64,000 nucleotides of DNA from Polyodon spathula (lineage: Eukaryota; Chordata; Actinopteri; Acipenseriformes; Polyodontidae), in the NCBI RefSeq assembly GCF_017654505.1, contig NC_054558.1:12891278-12955277 (forward strand). The letters are read 5' to 3'. This document shows, in pieces, positions 34,942-45,600 of this stretch (positions within the stretch are counted from its first letter, which is position 1; each line of letters starts with the position of its first letter). The notes under the pieces were generated by a model that saw only the letters and a list, made by a program, of their open reading frames with translations, was not told the origin of the DNA and did not search any database. The position numbers were made by a program, and so were the translations under genes.

Positions 34942-37100
34942 TTGTTCAGTTCATCTTTATTGGGATGGTGTAGAGCTGCACGTTGCAGTTCAGATTTTCT
35001 GCAGACTGATCTTTAAGGAACCTATTCTTATGTTATTTATTCGCTGGAAGAAGCTCTTAAACCAGGTGAGAATAGAGCCCTGAATGAATTACTGAGCGCA
35101 CCAGTGTTAAGTAGATCCTCGCATATTCTGCTCAGGGCGTGTACACGTGACAATGGGCTGCATTCAGCAATGTGTAGGTTTCTTTTACGAGCAGTGCAAG
35201 CGATTCATAATTTTTCCTTTTCAAAAACCGAGATGCAGAAAGACATTTTCTCGTTAATCAATTTTCTCTGGTAAGGGTTTAGGAAAACTCCTTTTAAAAT
35301 ATGTCACGGAAAATTTCCCTTTAAAATATACTAAACAATGATGAATCACGTCTATACTAATTGGCAGAGTTAATGATGTGTAAAGTAGGAAAAATGTGGG
35401 ATTTTTATAAAGCAATTCTTTGGAGTTTTCAAAACCTTCTGTATTTCTTTTCAAAAGACTCATTACTGCAGTCAAAAAAAGGTAAAGACGGCTTTGATGT
35501 ATCATTAACCTTCTAGGGAAATCTGTCTCACCTCCATTATTAAGGGATGTTGGGTCTGACACACTGATGAATAGAGCTCACTGTGCTGACCTGTGTGAGA
35601 GGTGCAGTGAGCAGGGTCCTGCTCAATCAAGGTATCTGCTACATGCAATGCTTTTCCATTCAGCCATTTGATCCATGTAATCGCTATGATATGGGTAAAT
35701 AAAGGTTTGTATTATCGATACTTGAATAAATTCAATGCGAATAAGGTTGATGCTGTCCGCAATTCTGAATGTGTCAGATACGAAATGCAAATGAAGTGTG
35801 TCTCTGAGTTGAATGTATCAGTTGCTTATTTGTTGACATTGTATATTGACTGAGTTTATCAACCAGTTTACAGAACAATGTGTGCTGTTTAATGCGGATA
35901 GTTTCTAAACACAATTCAGGACAGTGTATAGGGATTTATTAAGCATACTTTTCTTTTAAGATCGACTTATTATATCGGCTTGGGACATTTCTAATGAAAC
36001 ACAAGAAACAAGCAGCAGATTCAGAGGAACACAATCTCCTGGCTGCTATAGGAGATCCTTGTATCTACAACACAATGTACACTCCGCTTTTCTTTATTGT
36101 GTTCGTAACTTCAGTAGTGTAATTCAGTGCTGTGTCTCTTATCGAGGGCTGAGGAGCAGGGCAGAGTGTACAGGACTGTATTGTAACTTTACCAGTGTAG
36201 TTCCATGCTGCGTTTCTTATCGAGGGCTGAGTGTTAAGAAGGACAGTGATTATGTATTTATTTGTTAATTATTTTTTAAAAAGATAATAAAGAAGGACAG
36301 TGTCAAACCAACTACTTCTGCTGAAAAAAAAAAAAAAAAAAAATAAAATATATATATAAACACGGAGGTAAATGCTTTATTAAAATAACCCATACTTTCC
36401 TTTATATTGATACAAGCACCGTCTTGTCCGCCTTCATATTGAAGCGCATATATGGGCGCATTGTTTGGTTGTTCAATAGATGTTGTACATGTTGAGTTTC
36501 CTGTACAATGTGATGTGTAATACTGAAGTTTAGATGTGTGTTTGTGCCAAGGCCTTTATTAGAGAGCTCAGTAAATACACACATATTAGGGAAAAAAAAA
36601 AAAAAAAAAAAAAAAAAAACGCTAAACAACGTTTATTCAGTAAAGATGTATCTGTTTATTTGTGTATTGCTTATAACCTAGCGGTGCTGTTTAATATGAC
36701 AAGAACAGCAGCACATTGTAATGTGGCTTGTAATGTTGATCAAAGCTGTCAAATCTGGAACAAGATTCCAAGCAGTGCTGTTTGACAAAACACACAGTGA
36801 ACTTCTACACTGCAACAACAACAAAAGCAACAACAAAAATAAATACAATAAATAGATACAAATAACATAAATAATAATAAAACATTACATTTAACTTACG
36901 AAATAAGATATTATTTTTATTCAAGTGTAGTTTTTTTTTTTTTTTTTAAATCAAATATTCACAGTAATCTGATCGCTTTTTTATTTTTTTTTCTAAAGCT
37001 TCTTGCTCTCTTATATACCATAATAATAAAATATTGCACATACACATTGTAACTGAGATGTTCCAGTAAAGGCTTTCATTAGTGCTCCCTGAATGGGCTG
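34942..37100. other. V34-V37 spacer, left half duplicated
   Basis: No gene is seen. 35255-35960 is homologous to about 41990-42670 (shared AGAGGTGCAGTGAGCAGGGT and ATATGGGTAAATRAAGG text). Two imperfect copies of a block ending CTTATCGAGGGCTGAG lie at 36105-36150 and 36188-36232. A-runs are at 36324 and 36593. Confidence 0.5.
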
Positions 37101-37139
37101 TGTTATTATAGAAGGCAGTAATGTAAAGACAGCACCGTG
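37101..37139 (-). other. V37 23-RSS, variant
   Basis: Heptamer CACGGTG (37133-37139; one mismatch), 23-bp spacer, nonamer ATAATAACA (37101-37109; weak). Confidence 0.6.
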
Positions 37140-37441
37140 GTGCACACAGGTACACTGCAGAATCACACAGCTGCGTGTTCACGATTGTTAAAGTAGTCCT
37201 CTTCTGCGATGTGTCCAACTGACTGGAAAACCTGGTCTCAGTTTCATCTGATCGGAGTTCTTCAATGGAACCTTTCATGCGATGAAGCAGATATCGAGGA
37301 GAGTTGCCTGGAGTCTGCTTGTACCAGCACCGATTCTCAGTGCTAGCGCTACTGCTCAGGGAATAATTGCAGAATATCCTCGTGTCGCTACTAACTTTTG
37401 CGGTAATCGTGTCATTCATTTGATTAATTTCAATTCCACGA
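37140..37441 (-). pseudogene. V37: TCR V exon cut off from its leader by LINE C
   Basis: The V exon reads INQMNDTITAKVSSDTRIF, first Cys in IFCNYSLS, Trp in NRCWYKQTPGNSPRYLLHR, FR3 TRFSSQLDTSQKRTTLTIV and DSAVYLCAP. The exon frame is open with all conserved residues. The likely acceptor (CTGCAG|TCGTGG) is at 37442-37443. Immediately upstream begins LINE C sequence in the same orientation, and no leader exon was found within or beyond it (to about 38.9 kb). The coding half is therefore fine but its 5' half appears lost or displaced by at least 1.2 kb. It could still be functional if a leader lies further upstream. Confidence 0.7.
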
Positions 37442-37449
37442 CTGCAGTC

Positions 37450-38650
37450 TGGAGACCTCTCTCCCCCCGGACAGCCTCAGACAGCACATTGTCTTGCACT
37501 CTGCTGTCTTCCTGTCCAGGCCGAAGAAGGCGGCTGTGGGGGAGGCCATATCTTTAAGTTCAGTAAAGCAGGCTCTGAGTAGAGAGCCCTTCACCTTCTT
37601 TCCAGCAGGCTGCCCAGGAGCTGCCTCCTCTCCTGCAGGCCCCGATACGCTCCCTCATCTCTCTCGCTGGCCAGCTGGCTCTCAAACTCAACAACCTCTC
37701 TCTCCAGCTCACTGATCACTGCATCCACGGACCTGGTGACATTTTGTGTGTATTGTTGACAGAAAAGTTTTATTTGAATTTTCCCTATATCCCACCACTG
37801 TCTTAAACTACTAAAATTAGCATCATTTTGCCAATTTTTCCAAAACAATTTAAAATAATCAGTGAAGTTTTTGTCCTGGAGCAGATTGTTGTTAAAGTGC
37901 CAATATGATTTTGAATGTGATTTGGTTGGTAATGAAACAGTGACAGAAACAAAATGATGATCAGAAAAGCTACTGGGTGCTATACTACTTTTAGTGAATT
38001 TGTTAATATGCTGTGGAGTATAGAACCTATCTAGACACGTCCCTGTCAGCTGATTTTGATTACATTTGATCCATGTGTATTGTCTACTTCTGGGATGAAA
38101 AATCCTCCAAATGTCAATCAGGTCAAAAGTATTTAGTACAGTGACCAGCTCCCTGACAGACTGGGGATGGGGGTCCCCGTGGTTTCTGTCTTTATTAAAA
38201 TCAATAGTACAATTAAAATCTCCCCCCACCATGAGGAAACTGTCTGTACTGCAATCCCTGAGTACCTGACTGAGCTTTTTTAAAAAATAAAATCCTCTTC
38301 TTCCCAACATGTGGTGCATAAAATTAATAAAATCAATAAAAATCCCAGCGTGTTTTATCTCGACTTTTAAAAGTCGATCTTGAACACTCTCCTCAATAGA
38401 TAAAATCTCTGCCCCAAATCCTGGAGAAAATAAAACAGCAACCCCAGCACTAAAATTAGAACCGTGGCTTAAAATACAGTCGCCCCTCCACTCATACTGC
38501 CAGTAAGACTGCTTACTGCTGTCTCCTGCAATAAAATCACATTTGAACACTTGTTGTTTAAAAAGTCAAATAATTGCGCACTTTTATTAAAATCCCTCAA
38601 CTTGTTTCGTACACCTCCATTGACTCTCCATAGATTTATTTTTTGTCTAA
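37450..38650 (-). mobile_element. LINE C: Tx1/L1-like endonuclease fragment
   Basis: Reading leftwards: an APE N-terminus near 38630-38525 (NGGVRNKLRDFNKSAQLFDF, then LLQE and a frameshift), a long open frame 38550-37591 with LMVGGDFNCTIDFNKDRNHG, SRQYTWIKC, SDHHFVSVTV, and RQWWDIGKIQIKLFCQQYTQ, ending in the linker before the RT. Both the 5' region (ORF1) and everything 3' of about 37450 (RT, 3' end) are missing. Loss of the 3' end is not explained by normal 5' truncation during LINE integration, so a later deletion or recombination joined it to V37. The subfamily is that of LINE A. Confidence 0.82.
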
Positions 38651-38882
38651 CTCTCTATATACCACAATGCTTTTCGCGCAGAGAGGGAAGTCCCCATTGA
38701 ATATCAGCGGAGTTGAGTATCTTGTTAAATAGAACATCTTTTGAAACGCCTTCTAAATATTATTGGCACTTGTAATGATAATCAGGGAATATGGACATCA
38801 TTACAAAAACCAATCAAATTGCGTGTAAGCACACAGCGGGCAGAGCTCATCTGCATACAAACTCCAGATTTAGCTGGTCAGT

Positions 38883-39055
38883 TAAATATTTAACTAAATG
38901 TTAAATCTTGTTAGTAGATTTAAGATTTAGTTAAATATTTAGCTAATTGTTAAATCTTGTTAGGAGATTTAAGATTTAATTAAATCTTTAGCTAAATGTT
39001 AAATCTTGTAAGGAGATTTAAGATTTAGTTAAATATTTAGCTAAATGTTAAATAG
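38883..39055. repeat. 49-bp hairpin-forming tandem repeat
   Basis: About 3.5 copies of a 49-bp AT-rich unit containing TAAATCTTGTTAGGAGATTTA, which is self-complementary, so each unit can form a stem-loop. Confidence 0.8.
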
Positions 39056-39194
39056 ATTTATAAATTATATCTGAATGTACAGATAGCTTTAAAATTACAT
39101 CTGCATGTAATCACTATATAGAATATTTACACACAGAAACCACAGGCTGAATGTACATCGTTCACCTGAGTGAGTCCGAGCCGGCAGTCAGCAG

Positions 39195-39499
39195 CAGAGC
39201 ACAGAAGTACATGGCAGAGTCAGACAACATAGCTGCAGTGATATTTAGATGAAAGGTCTTCCCTGTCTTGTTAGGAGATACACAGAAATTATTTTGAAAC
39301 CTTGGTGAAATGTCCTTTGCCTGAGAATGTTCGCTGAGTATGAGCTGTGGTGCTTGATTGGGATCCTGAATGTACCAGAAGAGAGCATCGGGGGTATAGC
39401 CGGCTGCTATATCATATTTACAATGTATTGGAATATTCTGAGATTCTTTAACAAGAGTTGAAATCGACGGTTGAGTCACTGTATCTCCCTGGATCATTT
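39195..39499 (-). pseudogene. V39: TCR V exon without RSS or leader
   Basis: The V exon starts at 39499 after CTTTTAG and is open: QGDTVTQPSISTLVKESQNI, first Cys in PIHCKYDI, Trp in DALFWYIQDPNQAPQLIL, PRFQNNFCV and SDSAMYFCAL. After the CTCTG of Cys-Ala-Leu the sequence jumps to CTGCTGACTGCCGGCTC. This matches the text that lies just beyond the nonamer in V34 and V41 (CTGCTGCCTGCCGAGTGAGTC). The whole heptamer-spacer-nonamer, about 46 bp, has been deleted. No leader like that of V33/V34 (TTCCTGTTCCAT on the plus strand) is present upstream; the expected area holds a foreign insert (39838-40083). It cannot rearrange. Confidence 0.82.
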
Positions 39500-39837
39500 C
39501 TAAAAGAGGAGACAGAAAGATAACACTATATAACACAATTTTTTGTTCCTGGGTAGTAAGTGTTATTTCCTAATTGCTTATGCCTCAAAAGTATAGAAAA
39601 TGGCTATTATTCCCCACAAACTTTGCTTTTGTGACCAGGACAGTGATATTTCAAAACATCACTATTTCTAATGAGAAAACGGGTGCTTTTGTGTCTTTTC
39701 GTTCACATAGTCAGAAAAAAACAACATATGAATTCAAATTAACATGTATTTATACTAAAGTAATACAAAAATGACTACAAAAGATTTAGAAGTGAGTAGT
39801 TTTTCGAGATTTATGTTTATACTGTAAATTTACAACT

Positions 39838-40083
39838 GGGCAGGATGCCCCTACAACCAGGCCCAGGAAGAGGTGCAGTGTTCACTCTGGGCATCAGGGG
39901 CCACCCCACTACCTCCAGCACCACCACCTTCACCACCGTCCCAGGAGATCTGGGACTGGTTGATGCACCCTGAGGCAGACCTTGTCCACGATCTCCCCAT
40001 AGTTATCAACACGCTGTGGCGTTGAGATGGGGAGTGGTGGGAACAGTGGGAGGAACAACACCACCCGGCGTCCTTCCCAGACT
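39838..40083. other. GC-rich insert upstream of V39
   Basis: A block of different composition, with a plus-strand frame reading SGATPLPPAPPPSPPSQEI and DLPIVINTLWR, sits between V39 and its conserved promoter region (40084 on). It replaces the leader. It resembles a piece of a transposon gag-like protein but I cannot assign it. Confidence 0.4.
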
Positions 40084-40156
40084 TTCAAACGACAAACCTC
40101 CCTCCACCGTCTGGTTCAATTTGCAGCTGAAAATGTGAAGAATGCGTTTCTATAGC

Positions 40157-40166
40157 AGTGATGTCA
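40157..40166 (-). promoter_or_regulatory. Orphan V39 promoter decamer
   Basis: The plus strand reads AGTGATGTCA, an exact AGTGAYRTCA match inside a promoter block matching that of V33 (CGACAAACCTCCCTC...ATGAAACCAGTGCCC). Its leader is gone. Confidence 0.55.
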
Positions 40167-40199
40167 TGAAACCAGTGCCCCGCCCCCTACACAGTGCAA

Positions 40200-40800
40200 C
40201 CCTTTATTGCGTCATCACTTTGTTTCGTTCACGGTTAGTCTGTTCTGTGTCAGAAGTGCAACAAAGATTTATTTTGATCAGCTGTATAAGTCTATAAAAT
40301 ACACAAGCTTTCGAGACCACAGTGGAAACTGCAGGTAAAGGAAGATCCTCATTCAGGTTAGTTCAGTCTCAGACAATTAAAAAGAACACAACTCACATAC
40401 AAAGAAATCTGGAAAACAACATTGTATCACAGAGGTATTATCATAGCATTCTATTGTAATGGGGACCATTGCTTTCATTTGGATTGGAAATATTCTACTC
40501 TCATTTACATTGAAGCATGTCTCAGGTTTTTATGTAAGAGTAATCTATTGATTATTAAAGTCAATTTTTAGATTAGCAAAAATTTAACTAAATAAATAGG
40601 TATTTTATTCTTATTTTGTGAGATATTGTTGGTGTTGGGCTCACCTAATTGTCTGCCTCTAGTTCCAATACCAGTTTATATAAATAGCAAAGCTATGGCA
40701 CTTAATTAATTGTGTGAGTTTAAGCCAGATATAGAGACAAGCTGAGATGCTGTTGTAGAGAGCTCAACCAGTGCAGGTTAGTTAAATGAGCACTTACCTT
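40200..40800. other. Spacer, possible retroelement tail
   Basis: No gene is seen. 40255-40340 (ACACAAGCTTTCGAGACCAC) resembles tails often found at Penelope-like element ends, but the evidence is thin. Confidence 0.25.
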
Positions 40801-41007
40801 GTACATTGTATGAAGGCGCCCCGGGGAGTATGTGTAGCAGTAGATTATTCTCAATTGTGTGCGGGGCTCCCAGTCTGTGCTGTAAGCTCTGCACAGGAAG
40901 TGATGTGCTGCTTCTTGCTGTGTTTTGTACCCTTCAGGTTTCTGTGCAACAGGTGGGGTGTGCCCATGCATATTAAGACTATATACAGTAGAATACACGT
41001 TGATGTG

Positions 41008-41310
41008 CAGGAGGGTAGTTACCGGCAGGTACAGATTCATGTGTGCTGTTTTCTCTAGTAGAGTGCAGTGGGATAGTTACCAGCAAGTACATATTTATGT
41101 GTGCTATTTTCTCTGTCTTGTCAGAGATGCAGAGAAACGATTTTGAAACCTTGGTGGAATGTCCTCTGCCTGAGAATATTCACTGAGCAGGGGGATAGTT
41201 ACCAGTCTGCTCGGGTCATTTACAGATTCATGTGTGCTGTTTTCTCTAGTAGAGTGCAGGGGGATAGTTACCAGCAGGTGCAGATTCATGTGTGCTTTTT
41301 TCTCTAGTAC
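41008..41310. repeat. 58-bp repeat array with embedded V34/V41-type exon fragments
   Basis: Four repeat units (GGGATAGTTACCAGCAGGT... type) are interrupted by two scraps of V exon: 41109-41189, matching FR3 of V34 on the minus strand (GAAACGATTTTGAAACCTTG), and 41203-41222, matching the start of the V34 V exon (TCTGCTCGGGTCATTT). Both are parts missing from V41 itself. Junctions share short runs such as TTCTCT. Confidence 0.7.
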
Positions 41311-41376
41311 TTTCTACACAGAACAAAGGCTGCACTGTCATCTTCAACAACGAGACTCACTCGGCAGGCAGCAGGA

Positions 41377-41415
41377 GGTTTTTGTATGAAGTGATATAAA
41401 CACTCTCACAGTGTG
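41377..41415 (-). other. V41 23-RSS
   Basis: Heptamer CACACTG (41409-41415), 23-bp spacer, nonamer ACAAAAACC (41377-41385). Same form as V34. Confidence 0.75.
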
Positions 41416-41638
41416 GGCTTCAGAGCACAGAAGTACGTGGCAGAGTCAGACAACACATCGGCAGTGATATTCAGATGAAAGGTCTTCTCTGTCTTGAACA
41501 TCGGGTATTTTACTTGTACGATATCGTATAATAGACTGAAACACGTGTTTGACAAATTGCATAACCAGTATGTATACATGGACCTACTTATGCTTAAACA
41601 GAACAGCAGCACAGTAACCAAGTACGTTCCTGTTCCAA
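41416..41638 (-). pseudogene. V41: internally deleted TCR V segment
   Basis: What is left is FR3 to Cys (KTEKTFHLNITADVLSDSAT, YFCALKP; 41416-41496), joined directly to intron text, and a leader whose start codon is TTG (41636-41638) instead of ATG but which otherwise reads EQERT-like, as in V34. FR1, FR2 and most of FR3 are gone from this place; pieces are found about 300 bp downstream (41109-41222). The RSS and a decamer-like promoter element (41713-41722) remain. Confidence 0.8.
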
Positions 41639-41768
41639 TCTCAACAGACAAACCTCCCTCTACTGTCTGGTGCAATCTGAAGCTGGAACTATGAATCATG
41701 TGTTTCTATAGAGGCGATGTCATGGAAACCAGTGCCTCTCTCCTACACGGTGTAGTTGTTGTCCTCTA

Positions 41769-41783
41769 TCGCCACCTGGTGGC
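41769..41783 (-). promoter_or_regulatory. CTCF-like motif upstream of V41
   Basis: Minus-strand CCACCAGGTGGCGA, same relative place and orientation as the V34 motif (34928). Confidence 0.4.
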
Positions 41784-41989
41784 TGTTTATCTCATCTGCA
41801 TCCGGATGGTGTTGAGCTGCATGTTGCAGTTCAGATTTCTTGCAAGCTGATCATTAAATGAATTACTGAGCGCATCAGTGGTACCTCCCATAACCTCCCA
41901 TATTCTGCAAAGGGCGTGCTGAAGTGACAATAGGCTTCCTTCAGCAATGTGTAGCTTTTTAGATTTTGTTTTTCCCGAACAGTCTTTTT

Positions 41990-42670
41990 TTCAAAAGCCA
42001 GGGATCAGAAAGCCTTTTTCTCATTAGTCTGCGAAGGGTTTAGGTTATTTAAAAACTTGTATTAAAATACGACAGAGAAGTTCTCTTTAAAATGTACTAA
42101 ACAATGATGAGTCACTGCTAACTAGCAATTGGCACAGTCAGTGATGTGTAAACTAGGAAAAATACGCTTTTTTACAATTCCTTACTTTTTAAAAGCTTGG
42201 GTATTTCTTTTTAAAAGACTTGATACTCTAGTCCAAGTAAAAGAAGGGCTTTGTGTACATAAACTCTGAAAACAGCCTCAAGACCTACATTAATAAGGAC
42301 ACTTTGACGAATCAAGCTCACTGTGCTGACCTGTGTGAGAGGTGCAGTGAGCAGGGTCCTGCTGAATCAAGGTACCTGCTACATACAATGCTTTCTCATT
42401 CATCCATTTGTTCAATTCAATCTGTGTGATATGGGTAAATGAAGGTTTGTATTATCGATACTTGAATGAATTCAACTATGATACAGTCGACACTGTTCGC
42501 AGTCCTGAACTGGTCAGATACAAAACGCAAATGATATTAAACTTTGTTTATTTATTTTCATGGTATATTGACTGAGCTTATCAACCAGTTTACAGAACAA
42601 TGTGTGCTGTTTAATGTGGGTAGTTTCTAAACAAAATACACGACAGTGTACATGGATTTATTAAGCATCT
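41990..42670. repeat. Duplicated spacer, copy of 35255-35960
   Basis: Homologous to the spacer upstream of V34. With V33/V39 and V34/V41 it defines a tandem duplication of about 3 kb whose copies now start 6.2 kb apart. Confidence 0.75.
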
Positions 42671-42689
42671 TTTTTTATTTTAAGCTTTT

Positions 42690-45600
42690 TTTTTTTCTCT
42701 TGTATGCTACCTGCTGCTCAGGTGTGTGTCCAGGCGGTCAGGGTAGGCACCGTTCATAGCAGCCCCAGTGTTTTTTAAATAGTGCGGTGCCATGGTGTTC
42801 ATGGTGCTTAGTGACTTGCAGTAGGGATACAGGCAATTGCACCGGTGCTTCATGGTACTCAGCGCTGCACGGCACTCAGTGCAGGTGTACATGCAGTACT
42901 CGGTGCACACAGTGCTCGGTACAGATGGTGCGCACAGTATCTGTTGCCCCTTGCTTAGTGCACTCGGTGCACAATATACCCGGTGCTACATGGCAGTCAG
43001 TACACAAGTTATCGGCGCTCGTGGGGCATGCTGCAGCATACCTGCAGGTCCCCGGGACAGCAGAGGCAGAGCCACGTTGCTCCGTCTTGCGGCCGCATGC
43101 TGTGGCTCCCCGACCCCAACCCTTCCCCTCTTTCCCTGATTTTATGGAGGAGGTGCACTCCTCCTGGGACCACCCAGCCACAGCGCCAGCTCAGTTGAGA
43201 CACGTTTCTCAACTGGCCTCGCTGGAGGGGGCAGAGAAGCTGGGCCCGGCCGGGTTTCCCCCCATAGAATCCACCATCGCAGCCTTGGTGAAGGCTCCAC
43301 CTGTGGGAGGTATGCCCAGGGACCCTGTTTGCCAAACCTGCAGTGCAGGGTTACAGAGACACACGTCCGGAGGGCTTACATGGTGGAGGCCCAGACTACC
43401 CGCTTGGCCAATACATAAAGTATGCTGGTTGCGTACATGGATGGTGTTTTGCGTGATGCCCCGCTTCCAGAGTCAGTGGCCACAGATTTGTGATTACTAT
43501 CACTCACATTGCTCCAGATCTCTGGCCTGCACGGGCAGGCCCTGGGCCAGAGCCTGGCGGGCCTAGTGGTTGTGCATAGACATATGTGGCTATCGCCGGT
43601 GCAGGTGCCTGATGCCGATAAGGCTGCGCTTTTGGACGCACCTATATCTCCAGCCATACCTTTGGTCCAGCAGTGGAGGAGATCCTGCAGCAGTCTCTTC
43701 GTGAATGCGAGGCGTCGAGGCAAGTAGCCGCGTTCCTCCCTCCTCCCAGTCTGGTGCGGGGTAGGTCGAGCCATCTACACACAACCCTGACATGGACAGT
43801 CACCAGGACGGTGCCAGTTCCCACAGCCCCACTAGGTGACCTTAGTTGAGGGACAGGACTCTCCCGCAACCTCGAGGGCGCGGCCATGGCCAGTCCACCC
43901 ACCAGCACCCTAGAAGGCGGTTCCAGGGCACGCACCGTAGGCAACTGCCGCAGCCAGCCCCACCTCAGCCTCAGCCACCCCAGCAGGGCCCCTGTGGGTT
44001 GCGACCTCAGACCCAGTTCACGGCACAACAGTTGCACTACTGGCACACTTATACCTCTGATGCGTGGGTGCTTGCAACCGTACAATACGGTTACATGCTT
44101 CAGTTTTTCTTGGGACCCCATCCTATTCGTGGCGTCATGACTATGTATGTGATGGATCCACTTCAGGCCTCGTGCTCCAGATAGAAGTAGCAGGCTTGCT
44201 GGACAATGCGCCGTTCTGCTCGTAGACCCCACCTGTTCCGAGGAGGGGTTCTACTCGAGATGCTTCCTGGTGCCGAAGAAGGACAGTGGCTTTCGCCCCA
44301 TCCTGGATCTGCGTTTCCTCAACCAGTTTCTGAAACAGAGGAGGCTCCAAATGCTGACTCATCGTCACATGCTCCAGTTTGTCAGGCCGGGCGACTGGTT
44401 TTCCACAGTGGACTTGCAGAACGCGTATTTTTACGTCTCCATTCTTCCACAGCACAGGAAAATCTCGGCTTCGCCTTTCAAGGCAGCGGGAGGGAGCGGT
44501 GCCCCACACGGCTCTGGTGATGGAGCATCTAGTGAGGCTGGGCCTCACCATCAATGATGCCAAGAGTCGGCTGACGCTGGTGCAATGCACAACATATGTG
44601 GAGCTCCTGCTGGACTCCACTACGATGCAAGCATACCTATAGGATTTCAGGGTAGCAGCTCTCCAGCACCACCTTTGCCTGTTTTGACAGGGATCGAGGG
44701 TGCCCCTTGTTTTGTGCCAGAAGTTACCTGGTCTATTGGCAGTAGCGATATCAGCCATCGAGCTGGGCTTATTGCGCATGCGCCCGCTACAGGCATGGCT
44801 CAATTCGTTCAACTTACATCCCAAGCGCGACAGGCACCGTCGTCTGACAGTGTGTCTTGCGTACGCAGCGGCCCTGCGCTGGTGGAGGATCCCCTCTCGC
44901 CTGCACCAAGGAGTCCGAATGGGAGTGATCTAAAACCACAGGATGGTGACAACTCAGGTTAGGGCACAGTCGGCGAAAGCAGAGGAGTCAGCAGGCCCTG
45001 GTCGGTCCATTTGACATCCCTGCATATCATTATGCTGGAGTGGCAGGTGGTGTTCCTTGCCTTCCAGAGCTTCCTACCCTTAGTGCTGAACAAGCATGTA
45101 CTGATTCGCATGGACAGCACATCAGCGGTGGTGTATGTCATCCACTAGGTTGGCCTTTGGTCTCTGGGGTTACATCGTCTAGCCTTCAGGCTCCAGATTT
45201 GGGCACAACAGAACCTATTGTCCCTTCTGGCGACGCAGGATCCGGACGTAGAAAATCAGGCAGTGGACCTCCTCTCGAGGGAGGGCCTGCATCAGTCGTC
45301 ATGGCTGCTTCATCCTCAGGTGGTGGTGCATGTTTGGGAATGATTCGGGAATGCTCAGGTCAATCTCTTCTCCTCGGCAGAGGTGACACATTGCACCCTG
45401 TGGTACTCCCTCCACTGCTGCGGCAGTCCACTCGGCGTCGACGCCCTAGCCCACGTATTTCCCAAAGTGCTCCTTTACACGTTCCCACCTCTACCATTAC
45501 TTCTGGACTTTCTCAAAAAGGTCCGGTCAGAGAAAGCATCAGTTCTCCTAGTGGCCCCCTGTTGACCCAGGAGAATCTGATTCTCAACCCTGTGCCAGCT

